The notes beneath the pieces are model-generated. The model was not told where the DNA came from and searched no databases. It saw only the letters and a program-made list of their open reading frames with translations. From Saprospiraceae bacterium (GTDB taxonomy: Bacteria > Bacteroidota > Bacteroidia > Chitinophagales > Saprospiraceae), in NCBI GenBank assembly GCA_013140975.1, contig JABFRV010000044.1:1-60570 (forward strand): DNA of 60,570 bases, in the 5' to 3' direction. The translations under genes and the position numbers were made by a program. This document shows, piece by piece, positions 35,173-43,762 of the stretch (position 1 is its first letter; each line of letters starts with the position of its first letter).

Positions 35173-37617
35173 CTAATTCTTAACTCTTTTCTGTTCATCA
35201 GCTGAACCAGTATTTTCATTTCTCTGACTATTTCGCAAAGCTTTTCCAAATCTGTAAGAAAAATTAATATTTACATTTCGTGAATCAAGTCTACTGTTCC
35301 AATCTGCATCTGTGTTGGCTAAATTATAAATAATTCCATCAGCTCTTCGTGTATAAAAAATGTCATTTACGCTTAACTTAATTGTAGCTGCCGATTTTAA
35401 TATTTTTTTAGCGATTGAGAAATTCAATGTACTCCAGCTTCTTATTTTTAATTGTGAGTAAATTGCATCGCTTGAATAATCGCCTCTAAGTTCTGCGGAC
35501 CAATCATTTTTGAATTGAAAAATATTGTTGAATTGAACAAATGCATTATACCCATTGGAATGTAAATTTTCAGTATACAATTTACTTTTAAAATCAACAT
35601 AAGCTCCCTCAACATATGCAGTAAGAGTCCACCATTTTTTAAAGGGGTAGGCGCCTTCTACAGAAAGACTAATTTGTTGATTGTTGGCAACGTTACCAGG
35701 TCTGCTATAATATATAGTATCTACTATCTCCAATGTTTCGACAATATTGTTATCTGAAAAGCTGTAGTTGATGGAGCTTGTTAATGCACTTTTAAATGTA
35801 TGCGAGAATGACAAGTTATGAGCGAATGTTGGTTTCAAATTGGGATTGCCTCCATAAAAAGTAAATTTGTCAAGTGGACTAATGAATGGATTTAAGTCTT
35901 GAAAGAATGGACGATCAATTCTTCTTCCATACGAAAAATTGAAAGAGTGAGTGTTTATTGTATCAGGATTCCAACTTGCATAGAAAGTTGGAAACAGACT
36001 TAGATATTGATTTGAAATTGTCGAATCTTTGATGATTGGATTGCCATACTGATATCCTTCCAATTGTGTATGTTCAGCTCTTAGTCCAAATTGAAGACCC
36101 ACTTTTCCAATTTGATGAGAATAGGATCCATAGGCTGCAATAATTTTTTCATTGTATTCAAACCGGTTACTGAGATTGTAATTCGGGGTAGTGTCTATAG
36201 TTAATACAGATTTATAATCTGCAATATTATCTGTAAGAGTTCTTGAGAATTTTAATCCGGCTTCCCATTTGGAATTATCATTTATGGGATTTACATAATC
36301 TAATTTCGTACCAAAGATTTCTATACTTGTAGGAACTGAACCCAGAGTTTGATCAAATGAGGTTAAGTTATCATTGAGCGTTGTAACAGAATTTTTAAAT
36401 ATCTGATTATTGGTAGAATTGTATGTGGCATAATCAAAATCGGCATATATATTTTTACCTTTCTTGCCGATAGCGTTTTTCCAATAGAGGTTATAGGTCT
36501 TGTTCCTAAATTTACCAATTTCAGAATTATCGGCTTTTATGTTTTGAAGTAGTATTAGAGTTGGCAGAGAAATGTATGCATTATTATCAGTCTGATTATT
36601 GGACTTATGAAGCTGAGTGCGCAATGATATTCCAATTTGATTATTCTGATTTAGAAAAAAATCAACTCCTGTGCGGGAATTAAATATATCAGCTTTCTTA
36701 ACAATGAATGAGTTTTGTTGAAACGCTGAGCGTGAAGTAATATCCAGGTTTTTGTAATAACGATTTATATTAAGATCTTGAAAAGTGTTTCTAAAACCAC
36801 CACTTAGTTGTGTATAAAACAGCCACTTGTTAATGTTCAGATTCAGATTCAGAGAATTGTTGTTTCTTTCGTATCGTCCCTTTGTAAATCCGGTACTTAG
36901 GTTTCCATTAAGACCTTTTGATCTGGTTTTTTTGGTAACTATATTTATTATTCCTGCGTTTCCTGATGCATCATAACGAGCAGGTGGATTTGTTATAAGT
37001 TCAATTCTTTGAATCGTTGAAGTTGGTATTGCTTGAAGATAACTTTGAAGTTCTGTTCCTGAAAGAGGAATTAACTTGTCATCCACATATACCGCGACTC
37101 CTGATCTTCCTTTCATTTTGATTAAGCCCGATTCATCAACCTGTATTCCCGGAGCTTTTTCCATAGCTTCAAGAATATTGCTACCTTGATTGGAAATGAG
37201 TGCATCGACATTTACAATGGTTCTGTCAATTTTTCGTTCGATATAACTTTTTGTCGAACTTACGGTTACTTCTTTTAATTCCTTAGATTCTTGAACCAAA
37301 GTTATTTCCGGGATTTTAAATTCCTTTTGGTTTTTTGTAATAGTAAAAAGCTCATAACGATTCATTTTATACCCCAAAAGATAAAATTGGATATAATAGC
37401 TACCTTCATCAATATTGTCAATTGAAAATGTACCATTGGATTCGGAAAAAGATGATTTAACAATTGTAGAGTCTGTGGCGTTGTATAGAGTTTGTAATAC
37501 AAATTCTAATGGAGAATTATTGTTATCCTTTATGGATCCGAAAATCATTGTATTTTGTCCAATAATGGAATTTAGAAATAGAAATATTGTGAAAGTGAAT
37601 ATTGTAATTACTCGCAT
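35173..37617 (-). CDS. TonB-dependent-receptor-like outer-membrane barrel with carboxypeptidase-regulatory N-domain
   Basis: 814 aa. Signal peptide ends NSIIG-Q. A CarboxypepD_reg-like beta-sandwich (about 23-105) is followed by a plug domain (about 120-225) with A-P-G-I-Q-V-D-E-S-G, VYVDDKLIPLSG and ITNPPARYDASGNAGIINIV. A large barrel (OMP_b-brl_3 type, about 240-795) contains GRRIDRPFFQDLNPF and NPNLKPTFAHNLS. The tail is short and charged. The cargo is unknown, and no SusD partner is present. It is the third gene of a reverse-strand set (40479 to 35173), 30 bp after the FG-GAP gene. Confidence 0.82.
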   Translation of the reverse strand: MRVITIFTFTIFLFLNSIIGQNTMIFGSIKDNNNSPLEFVLQTLYNATDSTIVKSSFSESNGTFSIDNIDEGSYYIQFYLLGYKMNRYELFTITKNQKEFKIPEITLVQESKELKEVTVSSTKSYIERKIDRTIVNVDALISNQGSNILEAMEKAPGIQVDESGLIKMKGRSGVAVYVDDKLIPLSGTELQSYLQAIPTSTIQRIELITNPPARYDASGNAGIINIVTKKTRSKGLNGNLSTGFTKGRYERNNNSLNLNLNINKWLFYTQLSGGFRNTFQDLNINRYYKNLDITSRSAFQQNSFIVKKADIFNSRTGVDFFLNQNNQIGISLRTQLHKSNNQTDNNAYISLPTLILLQNIKADNSEIGKFRNKTYNLYWKNAIGKKGKNIYADFDYATYNSTNNQIFKNSVTTLNDNLTSFDQTLGSVPTSIEIFGTKLDYVNPINDNSKWEAGLKFSRTLTDNIADYKSVLTIDTTPNYNLSNRFEYNEKIIAAYGSYSHQIGKVGLQFGLRAEHTQLEGYQYGNPIIKDSTISNQYLSLFPTFYASWNPDTINTHSFNFSYGRRIDRPFFQDLNPFISPLDKFTFYGGNPNLKPTFAHNLSFSHTFKSALTSSINYSFSDNNIVETLEIVDTIYYSRPGNVANNQQISLSVEGAYPFKKWWTLTAYVEGAYVDFKSKLYTENLHSNGYNAFVQFNNIFQFKNDWSAELRGDYSSDAIYSQLKIRSWSTLNFSIAKKILKSAATIKLSVNDIFYTRRADGIIYNLANTDADWNSRLDSRNVNINFSYRFGKALRNSQRNENTGSADEQKRVKN

Positions 37618-37647
37618 GATTAGATCGTTTATTGAAGAAGGAATACT

Positions 37648-39099
37648 TTATTTAGGAAGTAATATTTTGTAGTTATGAATTTTGTTATTTGAATATATAG
37701 TGAGAAGTAAGAATTGATTACTGCTGCAAAAGGATTTGATATCTACTGTTATTTTTTGCGAATCAATCAATGTGTCATAATTAGAATTGAGTTTATTTCC
37801 CAAAATGTCAAAAAGTGCAATTGATTGAATGGGACCGTCTATTGTAGCTTCTATAAAAATAGATGATTTATAGATCCCATTGATTATAAGATTAATATTC
37901 TGCTTAGTGGGAGTGTGTACTTTGACCTTTGTATTTTTATTAAAGAGCATAAGGTCTTTTTGTGTCTTGTTTCCTCTATCCCTGTGACAAAAGTATAAAT
38001 CTTTCAACCCGTCACCATTTAAATCAGAGGAAATTACTCCCAATGCATCTCTGTAATAATATTCACCGAGAATTTCTAGAGTAGCGTCTTCAAAGACACC
38101 GGAACCATTATTAATAAATATTCTGATAGGTCCACCAAACACATTCGCGAGAACGAGATCTGCATACTTATCATCATTAACATCTTCAAAAATAGCATCA
38201 ATGGTATGGTCGAAAAAATTAGACAATCTTAGATCGGTTTCATTTTTGAAGTTTCCCCTGCCATCATTGACATACAATAAATTTTGTTTAATCTTGCTTT
38301 GAATAAATTGTACATTGGCAAAAAATACATCCAGATCATTGTCGTTGTCAATATCTGCAACAGCTAGTTTTCGGGTTTCAACATTCGGAAATTTATCAAA
38401 GTGATTACTCGTTGACTCAGTAAAAAATCCATTGTTATTTAAAAAAAAAAGATTGCCATCTTCATTGCCTGCTAATAGATCTTTATCCTTATCTCCATCT
38501 GCGTCGAATAGAATGAGGTCCTGAGTTGTTCTAAAAATTCGGGTAATACGGTTTGTGTCGAGTGTGAATTTTCCGGTGCCATCATTTATTAAAATGTTGA
38601 TAAAGCCTTTATTTCCAAATATAAGGTCAGCGTATAGATCATTGTTTATATCTTCAGCAATTACTGCATTGGCTTCTGAATCAGGTAGAATAATATTGCT
38701 TGAAGTAAATTTTCCTTTACCATCTCCCCAATAATATTCATGAACATTTCTTATGCTAAGATTTATATCATCTTCACTGCAAAAAACAAGATCAATATTT
38801 CCATCATTATTAAAATCTCCATGCGCAACATCTTCTGAGTCACGAATTGGCTGCGGGAGATTACCGATTGTACCATTTGTGAAATTTCCTTTGCCATCAT
38901 TAATAAGAATGAAATTGGCCTGAAATTCTCTTGCAAAGACCAGATCTAAATCATTATCCTTATCAATATCTAAAGCTTTGACATCCATATTGGAAGCAGA
39001 GCTTGTGGACGGAAGACGATTAGACTGGTCTTCAAATATCTGTCCACTAACTACAGATAGTGTAAACAATAGGCCTGTTGTAATTAACGATTTAGTCAT
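37648..39099 (-). CDS. Secreted FG-GAP/VCBS repeat protein with T9SS tail
   Basis: 483 aa. Signal peptide MTKSLITTGLLFTLSVVSG-Q. At least six FG-GAP/VCBS blades carry calcium-loop motifs D-I-D-K-D-N-D-L-D-L, D-F-N-N-D-G-N-I-D-L, D-A-D-G-D-K-D-K-D-L, D-I-D-N-D-N-D-L-D-V and D-L-N-G-D-G-L-K-D-L, a beta-propeller like integrin alpha. The last ~80 residues (I-A-L-F-D-I-L-G-N-K-L … N-Y-K-I-L-L-P-K) fit a Por sorting tail. It starts 3 bp after the serine hydrolase, so both are co-transcribed. Likely a surface binding protein; the ligand is unknown. Confidence 0.8.
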   Translation of the reverse strand: MTKSLITTGLLFTLSVVSGQIFEDQSNRLPSTSSASNMDVKALDIDKDNDLDLVFAREFQANFILINDGKGNFTNGTIGNLPQPIRDSEDVAHGDFNNDGNIDLVFCSEDDINLSIRNVHEYYWGDGKGKFTSSNIILPDSEANAVIAEDINNDLYADLIFGNKGFINILINDGTGKFTLDTNRITRIFRTTQDLILFDADGDKDKDLLAGNEDGNLFFLNNNGFFTESTSNHFDKFPNVETRKLAVADIDNDNDLDVFFANVQFIQSKIKQNLLYVNDGRGNFKNETDLRLSNFFDHTIDAIFEDVNDDKYADLVLANVFGGPIRIFINNGSGVFEDATLEILGEYYYRDALGVISSDLNGDGLKDLYFCHRDRGNKTQKDLMLFNKNTKVKVHTPTKQNINLIINGIYKSSIFIEATIDGPIQSIALFDILGNKLNSNYDTLIDSQKITVDIKSFCSSNQFLLLTIYSNNKIHNYKILLPK

Positions 39100-39102
39100 G
39101 AA

Positions 39103-40479
39103 TTATAACTTTATAAATGTTTTTCTGAAACTTAATTTGCCGGAAGAGATAAATTCTATGAAGTAAATCCCTGCATGTAGTTCATTCACATCTAAATGTG
39201 TTATTATTCCTTGGTCTAAATCTGTATTAAATAATAGCTTACCTGTAGAAGAGTATATTTTTATTTTGTAGTCAGTATTTATTTTTGGCAATGAAATATT
39301 TAATATATCCGAAGTTGGATTGGGATATATTAAGGTATATTCTTGAGATGAAAAGTCGGTAAGTGAACTCGCAACAAAATTGAAATACGTTTTTAACAAT
39401 TCTTCAATGACAGGATTCAGTGTCCAGGAAGTTTTTGAACCATCATTATTTAATATGGAAATACTGACATTCTTTTCCGGAAGATACCAACTAAAGGCAG
39501 AATAACCAATATCACCTCCATGTCCATAGGCATCAAAGCCTGCTAATTTACGTTTCATCAGTCCTAAGCCATATGAAGTATTGTTTGGAAGTCCAGCACT
39601 GATTGTTGTTTTGGCTTCATTCATTATAGCTTCTGAAATTAATTTATCTCCACAGAATTGTTTGATCCAATTTGTTATATCATAAGCATTGGAGAATATA
39701 CATCCTGCAGGTGCAACGATTGAGCTAAATGCTTTCCAATTAAAAATGTAATCTTCTGCATCATCAACTATGTTGTCACCGGTATAATCCAACCAAACAT
39801 TCGCGATAGGGATTCCATAATCTCGGTAGGGTCGTATTGTGAATGAAGGAAATTGAGCTTGTGTTTGAAATAGCTCTTCAATTACATCTGCATAAGGTTT
39901 TCCGCTAATTTTTTCAAGAATCATACCCAGAATTACATAATTGGAATTTGAATATTGAAAAGCAGTGCCGGGAGCAAAATTTGGTTTTTGAAGAAACGTT
40001 GTTAAAGCATTTCTTGCAAGCCAAATAGAGTCCGGATAATTATTCATAAATACATTAAATTGGGGATTCGTAAGAATATCAAATATGCCGGATTGATGAC
40101 GAAGTAGTTGTCTGATAGTTATGGTAGAATTGACAAATTTGATACTATCAATATGTTCTCCGATTGGATCATCCAATTGCAATTTTTGATTTTCGGTATA
40201 TTTTAATATCGCTGCAGAGGTAATAGTTTTAGTAATAGATCCAATGCTAAATATCATAGAAGTATCTAAATTCAGAATAGAGGACGAAACACCGGAAGTA
40301 GAAGACCAATGAGAACCATCAGAAAAAATTATACTAGCACTTAAACCTTTGTTGCCTCTCAGAATTCTCATTGAGTCCAATTTTCGGTCGAGTAGAGAAT
40401 GTAAGGGGTTTTGGGAATGTACGGAGCCTGTATATAGGAAATATAGTAGGAGAAGGACGCAAATTGATTGAAATTTCAT
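39103..40479 (-). CDS. Secreted serine hydrolase (class C beta-lactamase fold) with T9SS type A tail
   Basis: 458 aa. Signal peptide MKFQSICVLLLLYFLYTGSVHS-Q. It has the penicillin-binding-like triad: S81-I-T-K84 (SxxK), Y176-S-N178 (YxN) and YGHGGDIGY (HGG in place of KTG). This is usual for the beta-lactamase/D-aminopeptidase/esterase EstB group. A D-x-D-G-x-N-x-V-D-D insert (Y-T-G-D-N-I-V-D-D-A-E-D) may bind calcium. A Por tail covers the last ~85 residues (Y-P-N-P-T-S-D-I-L … A-G-I-Y-F-I-E-F). The substrate is unknown (esterase, D-peptidase or amidase). First gene of the three-gene reverse operon. Confidence 0.85.
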   Translation of the reverse strand: MKFQSICVLLLLYFLYTGSVHSQNPLHSLLDRKLDSMRILRGNKGLSASIIFSDGSHWSSTSGVSSSILNLDTSMIFSIGSITKTITSAAILKYTENQKLQLDDPIGEHIDSIKFVNSTITIRQLLRHQSGIFDILTNPQFNVFMNNYPDSIWLARNALTTFLQKPNFAPGTAFQYSNSNYVILGMILEKISGKPYADVIEELFQTQAQFPSFTIRPYRDYGIPIANVWLDYTGDNIVDDAEDYIFNWKAFSSIVAPAGCIFSNAYDITNWIKQFCGDKLISEAIMNEAKTTISAGLPNNTSYGLGLMKRKLAGFDAYGHGGDIGYSAFSWYLPEKNVSISILNNDGSKTSWTLNPVIEELLKTYFNFVASSLTDFSSQEYTLIYPNPTSDILNISLPKINTDYKIKIYSSTGKLLFNTDLDQGIITHLDVNELHAGIYFIEFISSGKLSFRKTFIKL

Positions 40480-40674
40480 ATTTGTGGATTGATTTAGGGG
40501 TAAAGGTAATGCATTGTTACATATCTACGAAGATCTTCGTAATATTATTTTTAAAGGAGCTTTCCAGGTTTTAGAAGCGTTTTTCTAAGTTAAAATAACT
40601 GGGGTGGGCTAATAGAAAAAAGCAGATTATTCTCAGCAAGATCGAATTGGAATTTTAAACCTTAGCAAGTATGA

Positions 40675-41730
40675 CTAATTGATTACTTCATAAACTTCTT
40701 GCAACTTGCTCTTATTTTTTAATTCATGTACTCCTATATTATTGCAATGGAAAGAATCTTTGACTTTATCATAGCACTGCTTGTTTATTAAGATTTGAGA
40801 AGGTGCAGCAAGACCTTGAAGTCGCTGTGCAGTATTCACTGTATCTCCGATAACGGTAAAGTCTAATCTTTTCAATGTCGCTGAACCCAGGTTTCCGGAG
40901 ATCATCTCTCCACTATTAATTCCTATAGAAACTGCCGGTGAAAAATCATTTTCTTTTGGTAGTGCTTTTATCTTTTCCCGGATTGCTAGAGACGCTTCGA
41001 TGGCTCTATCGAGGTGATAATTTCCTTTAAATACTGCCATTATGCAATCGCCGATAAATTTGTCAACATGACCTTTCTGGGCTATAATTTCTTTAACCAT
41101 CAGATCAAAATAACAGTTAAGTGACTTTACAACCTTGTCCGGAGTTTCTTTTTCACTGAAACTCGTAAATGAACAAATATCAATAAATGCCACACTGGCA
41201 TCGATGGTTTCACTAATGCTTACGTCAATTTCAAATTCCTTAGTGTTCATAAACTTCAATACCGATTCATCAACATACATTTTAAGAATGTTATTTTCCC
41301 GGATTGCTTCAACGGTTGTTTTTAATTGAGAAACGTATTGAATTGTTTTTTGGACTGTTAACTCAAGATCTTCAAAATTTATTGGCTTCGTTATGAAGTC
41401 AAATGCACCTCTGTTCATAGCTGTACGTATATTCTCCATGTCACCGTATGCTGAAACGATTACCGTTTTCAGTAAAGGATAGGATTCAGAAATGCCTAGT
41501 AATAAAGTCAATCCATCCATTTCCGGCATATTAATATCACTTAATACAATATCAATTTCCGAATCACTTTTTATTTGTTCTAATGCTTCAACACCATTTG
41601 ATGCGAACACAAACTCATATTCCTTGTCTCTGATTTTTTGACGGAACCTTTGCCGAATTAGTGTTTCAAGATCAATTTCATCATCGACTACAAGGATTTT
41701 GGTAAATTTATTTGAGGTTTTTAATAACAT
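40675..41730 (-). CDS. Response regulator with adenylyl cyclase output domain
   Basis: 351 aa. The receiver (10-125) has acidic pair D16/D17 (VVDDE), phospho-acceptor D65 in [10 protein letters not shown], and the ITKP lysine. A linker of about 45 residues (130-175) leads to a class III nucleotide cyclase (178-340). Metal ligands are D184 (FIDICSFT) and D228 ([10 protein letters not shown]), and transition-state residues N299 and R303 lie in [11 protein letters not shown]224 and D290 occupy the usual base-selecting positions, favouring ATP over GTP, so cAMP is the likely product. It is predicted to be active as a dimer after phosphorylation. It is divergent from the membrane-protein/histidine-kinase genes that begin 190 bp away, its likely partners. 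Confidence 0.88.
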   Translation of the reverse strand: MLLKTSNKFTKILVVDDEIDLETLIRQRFRQKIRDKEYEFVFASNGVEALEQIKSDSEIDIVLSDINMPEMDGLTLLLGISESYPLLKTVIVSAYGDMENIRTAMNRGAFDFITKPINFEDLELTVQKTIQYVSQLKTTVEAIRENNILKMYVDESVLKFMNTKEFEIDVSISETIDASVAFIDICSFTSFSEKETPDKVVKSLNCYFDLMVKEIIAQKGHVDKFIGDCIMAVFKGNYHLDRAIEASLAIREKIKALPKENDFSPAVSIGINSGEMISGNLGSATLKRLDFTVIGDTVNTAQRLQGLAAPSQILINKQCYDKVKDSFHCNNIGVHELKNKSKLQEVYEVIN

Positions 41731-41886
41731 ACGATATGTATATTTATATACAAAGGATCTTAAATTCGGTTATTGATTTTTTAATTATCTGTTTTTATCT
41801 TAGCATACAGAATTTAACTATGTAAATATCTTGTAAGATCATCCAGCTAGCACGTAAAAATAATATAAAGATTGAAGATACCTAAC

Positions 41887-41894
41887 TATATTTG
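41887..41894 (+). promoter_or_regulatory. Possible -7 promoter element (TATATTTG)
   Basis: Matches TAnnTTTG and ends 27 bp before ATG 41922. It overlaps the alternative TTG start at 41892, so if it is real the TTG start is excluded. A -33 box at the usual distance is not evident. Confidence 0.35.
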
Positions 41895-41921
41895 AGCAAA
41901 GTTAACCTCAAATCAAACAAA

Positions 41922-43064
41922 ATGAAACGATATTGGCTACTGTTAGGTTCCTTTGCACTTACCCTTATTTTACCCTCCATTGGAAGTTACTTTAAATTTG
42001 GCGGGCCTCCACCGGGATATGGTGAATTTCCTGCCCAGGAGGTTCAAAACCCACCCGGCTTTAGCCAGATTTACTTCATAATTGCTTGTACTATTGTTTC
42101 CATTTTTGTATTGCTTTTGATTTTCCCAAAACTAGCAGGGTTTAAAAAGCAAATTATAGTTAAACCCCAAACTCCTGTAGCGTATCCGGCTTGGTTTAAG
42201 CCTGGACTTATTGTAATGTTACTGAGTTGGTTTTTTATGTGGGGACGACTTGAGATCGTCGAGCCGATTGACCATTTTACCTTTGTTCCTTTATGGTGGG
42301 GTTTTATTTTAGTTTTAGATTCCATTGTTTACAAGCGTAATTCCGGACGCTCATTGATTTCTGTAAGGCCAAATACCATGAAATTACTGGGTGTTGTTTC
42401 TAGTTTCAGCTGGTTTGTATTTGAGTATCTCAATTTTTTTGTTTTAGAGAATTGGTATTATCCTAATAATAAGATTTTTACAAATTTTGGGAATATCTCA
42501 TGGCAGTTATTATCATATACTACAGTATTGCCTGTGATCTTTGAGTTTTACTTTTTATTAAAAACATTTCCTGCTTTAAATTCTCGATATTCAAATGGAC
42601 CTAAGATCAGCGTAGGTAAAACTGGAAATTGGATTCTTTGGAGTATTGGATTGGTTTCAATGTGTGCAATGGGTTACTTCCCGTATATCCTCTTCTTTTT
42701 ACTTTGGGTAAGTTTGGTCCCTATACTTGTTCCAGCGATGCACATTGGAAAATATTGGACACCATTTGTAGAAATTGGTAGAAATGGGAATTGGTCTCCT
42801 TTAATTTTAATCGCATTTGCAACCTTGGCAACCGGATTTTTCTGGGAATTTTGGAATTTTGGATCAGAGTGGTTTCATGATTATGCACCGACCAATCCTA
42901 ATTATTGGAAATATTCCGTTCCTTATCTGGATGTGATTCACATTTTTTCTGAAATGCCACTTCTTGGATACTTCGGTTATCTTCTTTTTGGCATTGTATG
43001 CTGGATCTTGTGGTTAACTGTAGCCTATATTTTTGATTTTGATCCGTCTGTTGAAATTGATTAA
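41922..43064 (+). CDS. Integral membrane protein, function unknown
   Basis: 380 aa from ATG 41922 (TTG 41892 is in frame but overlaps a likely promoter). About ten hydrophobic segments, rich in Trp, Phe and Tyr. Notable blocks are GWFxMWGR-like S-W-F-F-M-W-G-R-L, V-P-L-W-W-G-F, G-F-F-W-E-F-W-N-F-G-S-E-W-F and E-M-P-L-L-G-Y-F-G-Y-L-L-F. The last resembles W…EMPLLGYxGY motifs in other uncharacterised membrane proteins. A Pro-rich periplasmic loop (FGGPPPGYGEFPAQ) follows TM1. It precedes the DUF1361 gene by 18 bp. No function can be assigned. Confidence 0.65.
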   Translation: MKRYWLLLGSFALTLILPSIGSYFKFGGPPPGYGEFPAQEVQNPPGFSQIYFIIACTIVSIFVLLLIFPKLAGFKKQIIVKPQTPVAYPAWFKPGLIVMLLSWFFMWGRLEIVEPIDHFTFVPLWWGFILVLDSIVYKRNSGRSLISVRPNTMKLLGVVSSFSWFVFEYLNFFVLENWYYPNNKIFTNFGNISWQLLSYTTVLPVIFEFYFLLKTFPALNSRYSNGPKISVGKTGNWILWSIGLVSMCAMGYFPYILFFLLWVSLVPILVPAMHIGKYWTPFVEIGRNGNWSPLILIAFATLATGFFWEFWNFGSEWFHDYAPTNPNYWKYSVPYLDVIHIFSEMPLLGYFGYLLFGIVCWILWLTVAYIFDFDPSVEID

Positions 43065-43082
43065 CACATAAAAATTCAAATT

Positions 43083-43727
43083 ATGTCAATATTAAATCTT
43101 AAGGGATATTTACCCATTGTTATAATTACTGTTCTCAATATTGTGATTTTGTTTGTTCGAAATTCTATTGTTGGTAATACAACTTATAACTTTTTATTGT
43201 TTAATTTATTTTTGGGATTCGTACCCTTGCTTGTTGCTTTAATCTTATCCGGGGTAAAGAATAAAATAAATAATTTTTTACTTTTTTTGGGTTGCGGACT
43301 TTGGTTGTTATTTTATCCTAATTCAACATATATGATTACAGACTTGATTCACATAGAGCCTAACGAACAAGCTGTAGTTTATGATACGTTAATAATTTTT
43401 TCGATTTCAATATTGTCATTATTTTTTGGTTTCTTTTCACTGAGAATTATACATGATTTATTGATCCCGCACATCGGACATAAATGGGTTAACGTATTAA
43501 TTATTGGCGCAATTGTGCTTTCAAGTTTCGGAATTTATTTAGGAAGAGTTCTTCGATTAAATTCCTGGGACCTTTTTACGAATCCTGGAAAAGTCGTTTC
43601 TGATATCTTAGGTCATTTATGGCCTATAAATGAGAACCCGGCTACATACTATATGATTATTTTATTTTCATTTATACAATTTGTAATTTTATCTTTAACA
43701 AAAGAACTGGATATTGAAAGAAATTAA
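43083..43727 (+). CDS. DUF1361 membrane protein
   Basis: 214 aa with about six to seven TM segments. The DUF1361 signature is clear: W-L-L-F-Y-P-N-S-T-Y-M-I-T-D-L-I-H, F-F-G-F-F-S-L-R-I-I-H and G-R-V-L-R-L-N-S-W-D-L-F. The function of the family is unknown. It lies 18 bp after the other membrane protein and 35 bp before the giant kinase gene, so the three are probably one transcript and may form a membrane input for it (inference). Confidence 0.8.
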   Translation: MSILNLKGYLPIVIITVLNIVILFVRNSIVGNTTYNFLLFNLFLGFVPLLVALILSGVKNKINNFLLFLGCGLWLLFYPNSTYMITDLIHIEPNEQAVVYDTLIIFSISILSLFFGFFSLRIIHDLLIPHIGHKWVNVLIIGAIVLSSFGIYLGRVLRLNSWDLFTNPGKVVSDILGHLWPINENPATYYMIILFSFIQFVILSLTKELDIERN

Positions 43728-43762
43728 ATTCTGATGTTTTATAGAATTTAATTCTTCCTGGA

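Noticed and set aside
40675-41730. GGDEF-type (c-di-GMP) output domain
   Set aside because: The C-terminal domain has the class III nucleotide cyclase metal Asp pair and the VNTAQRL motif, not GGDEF.
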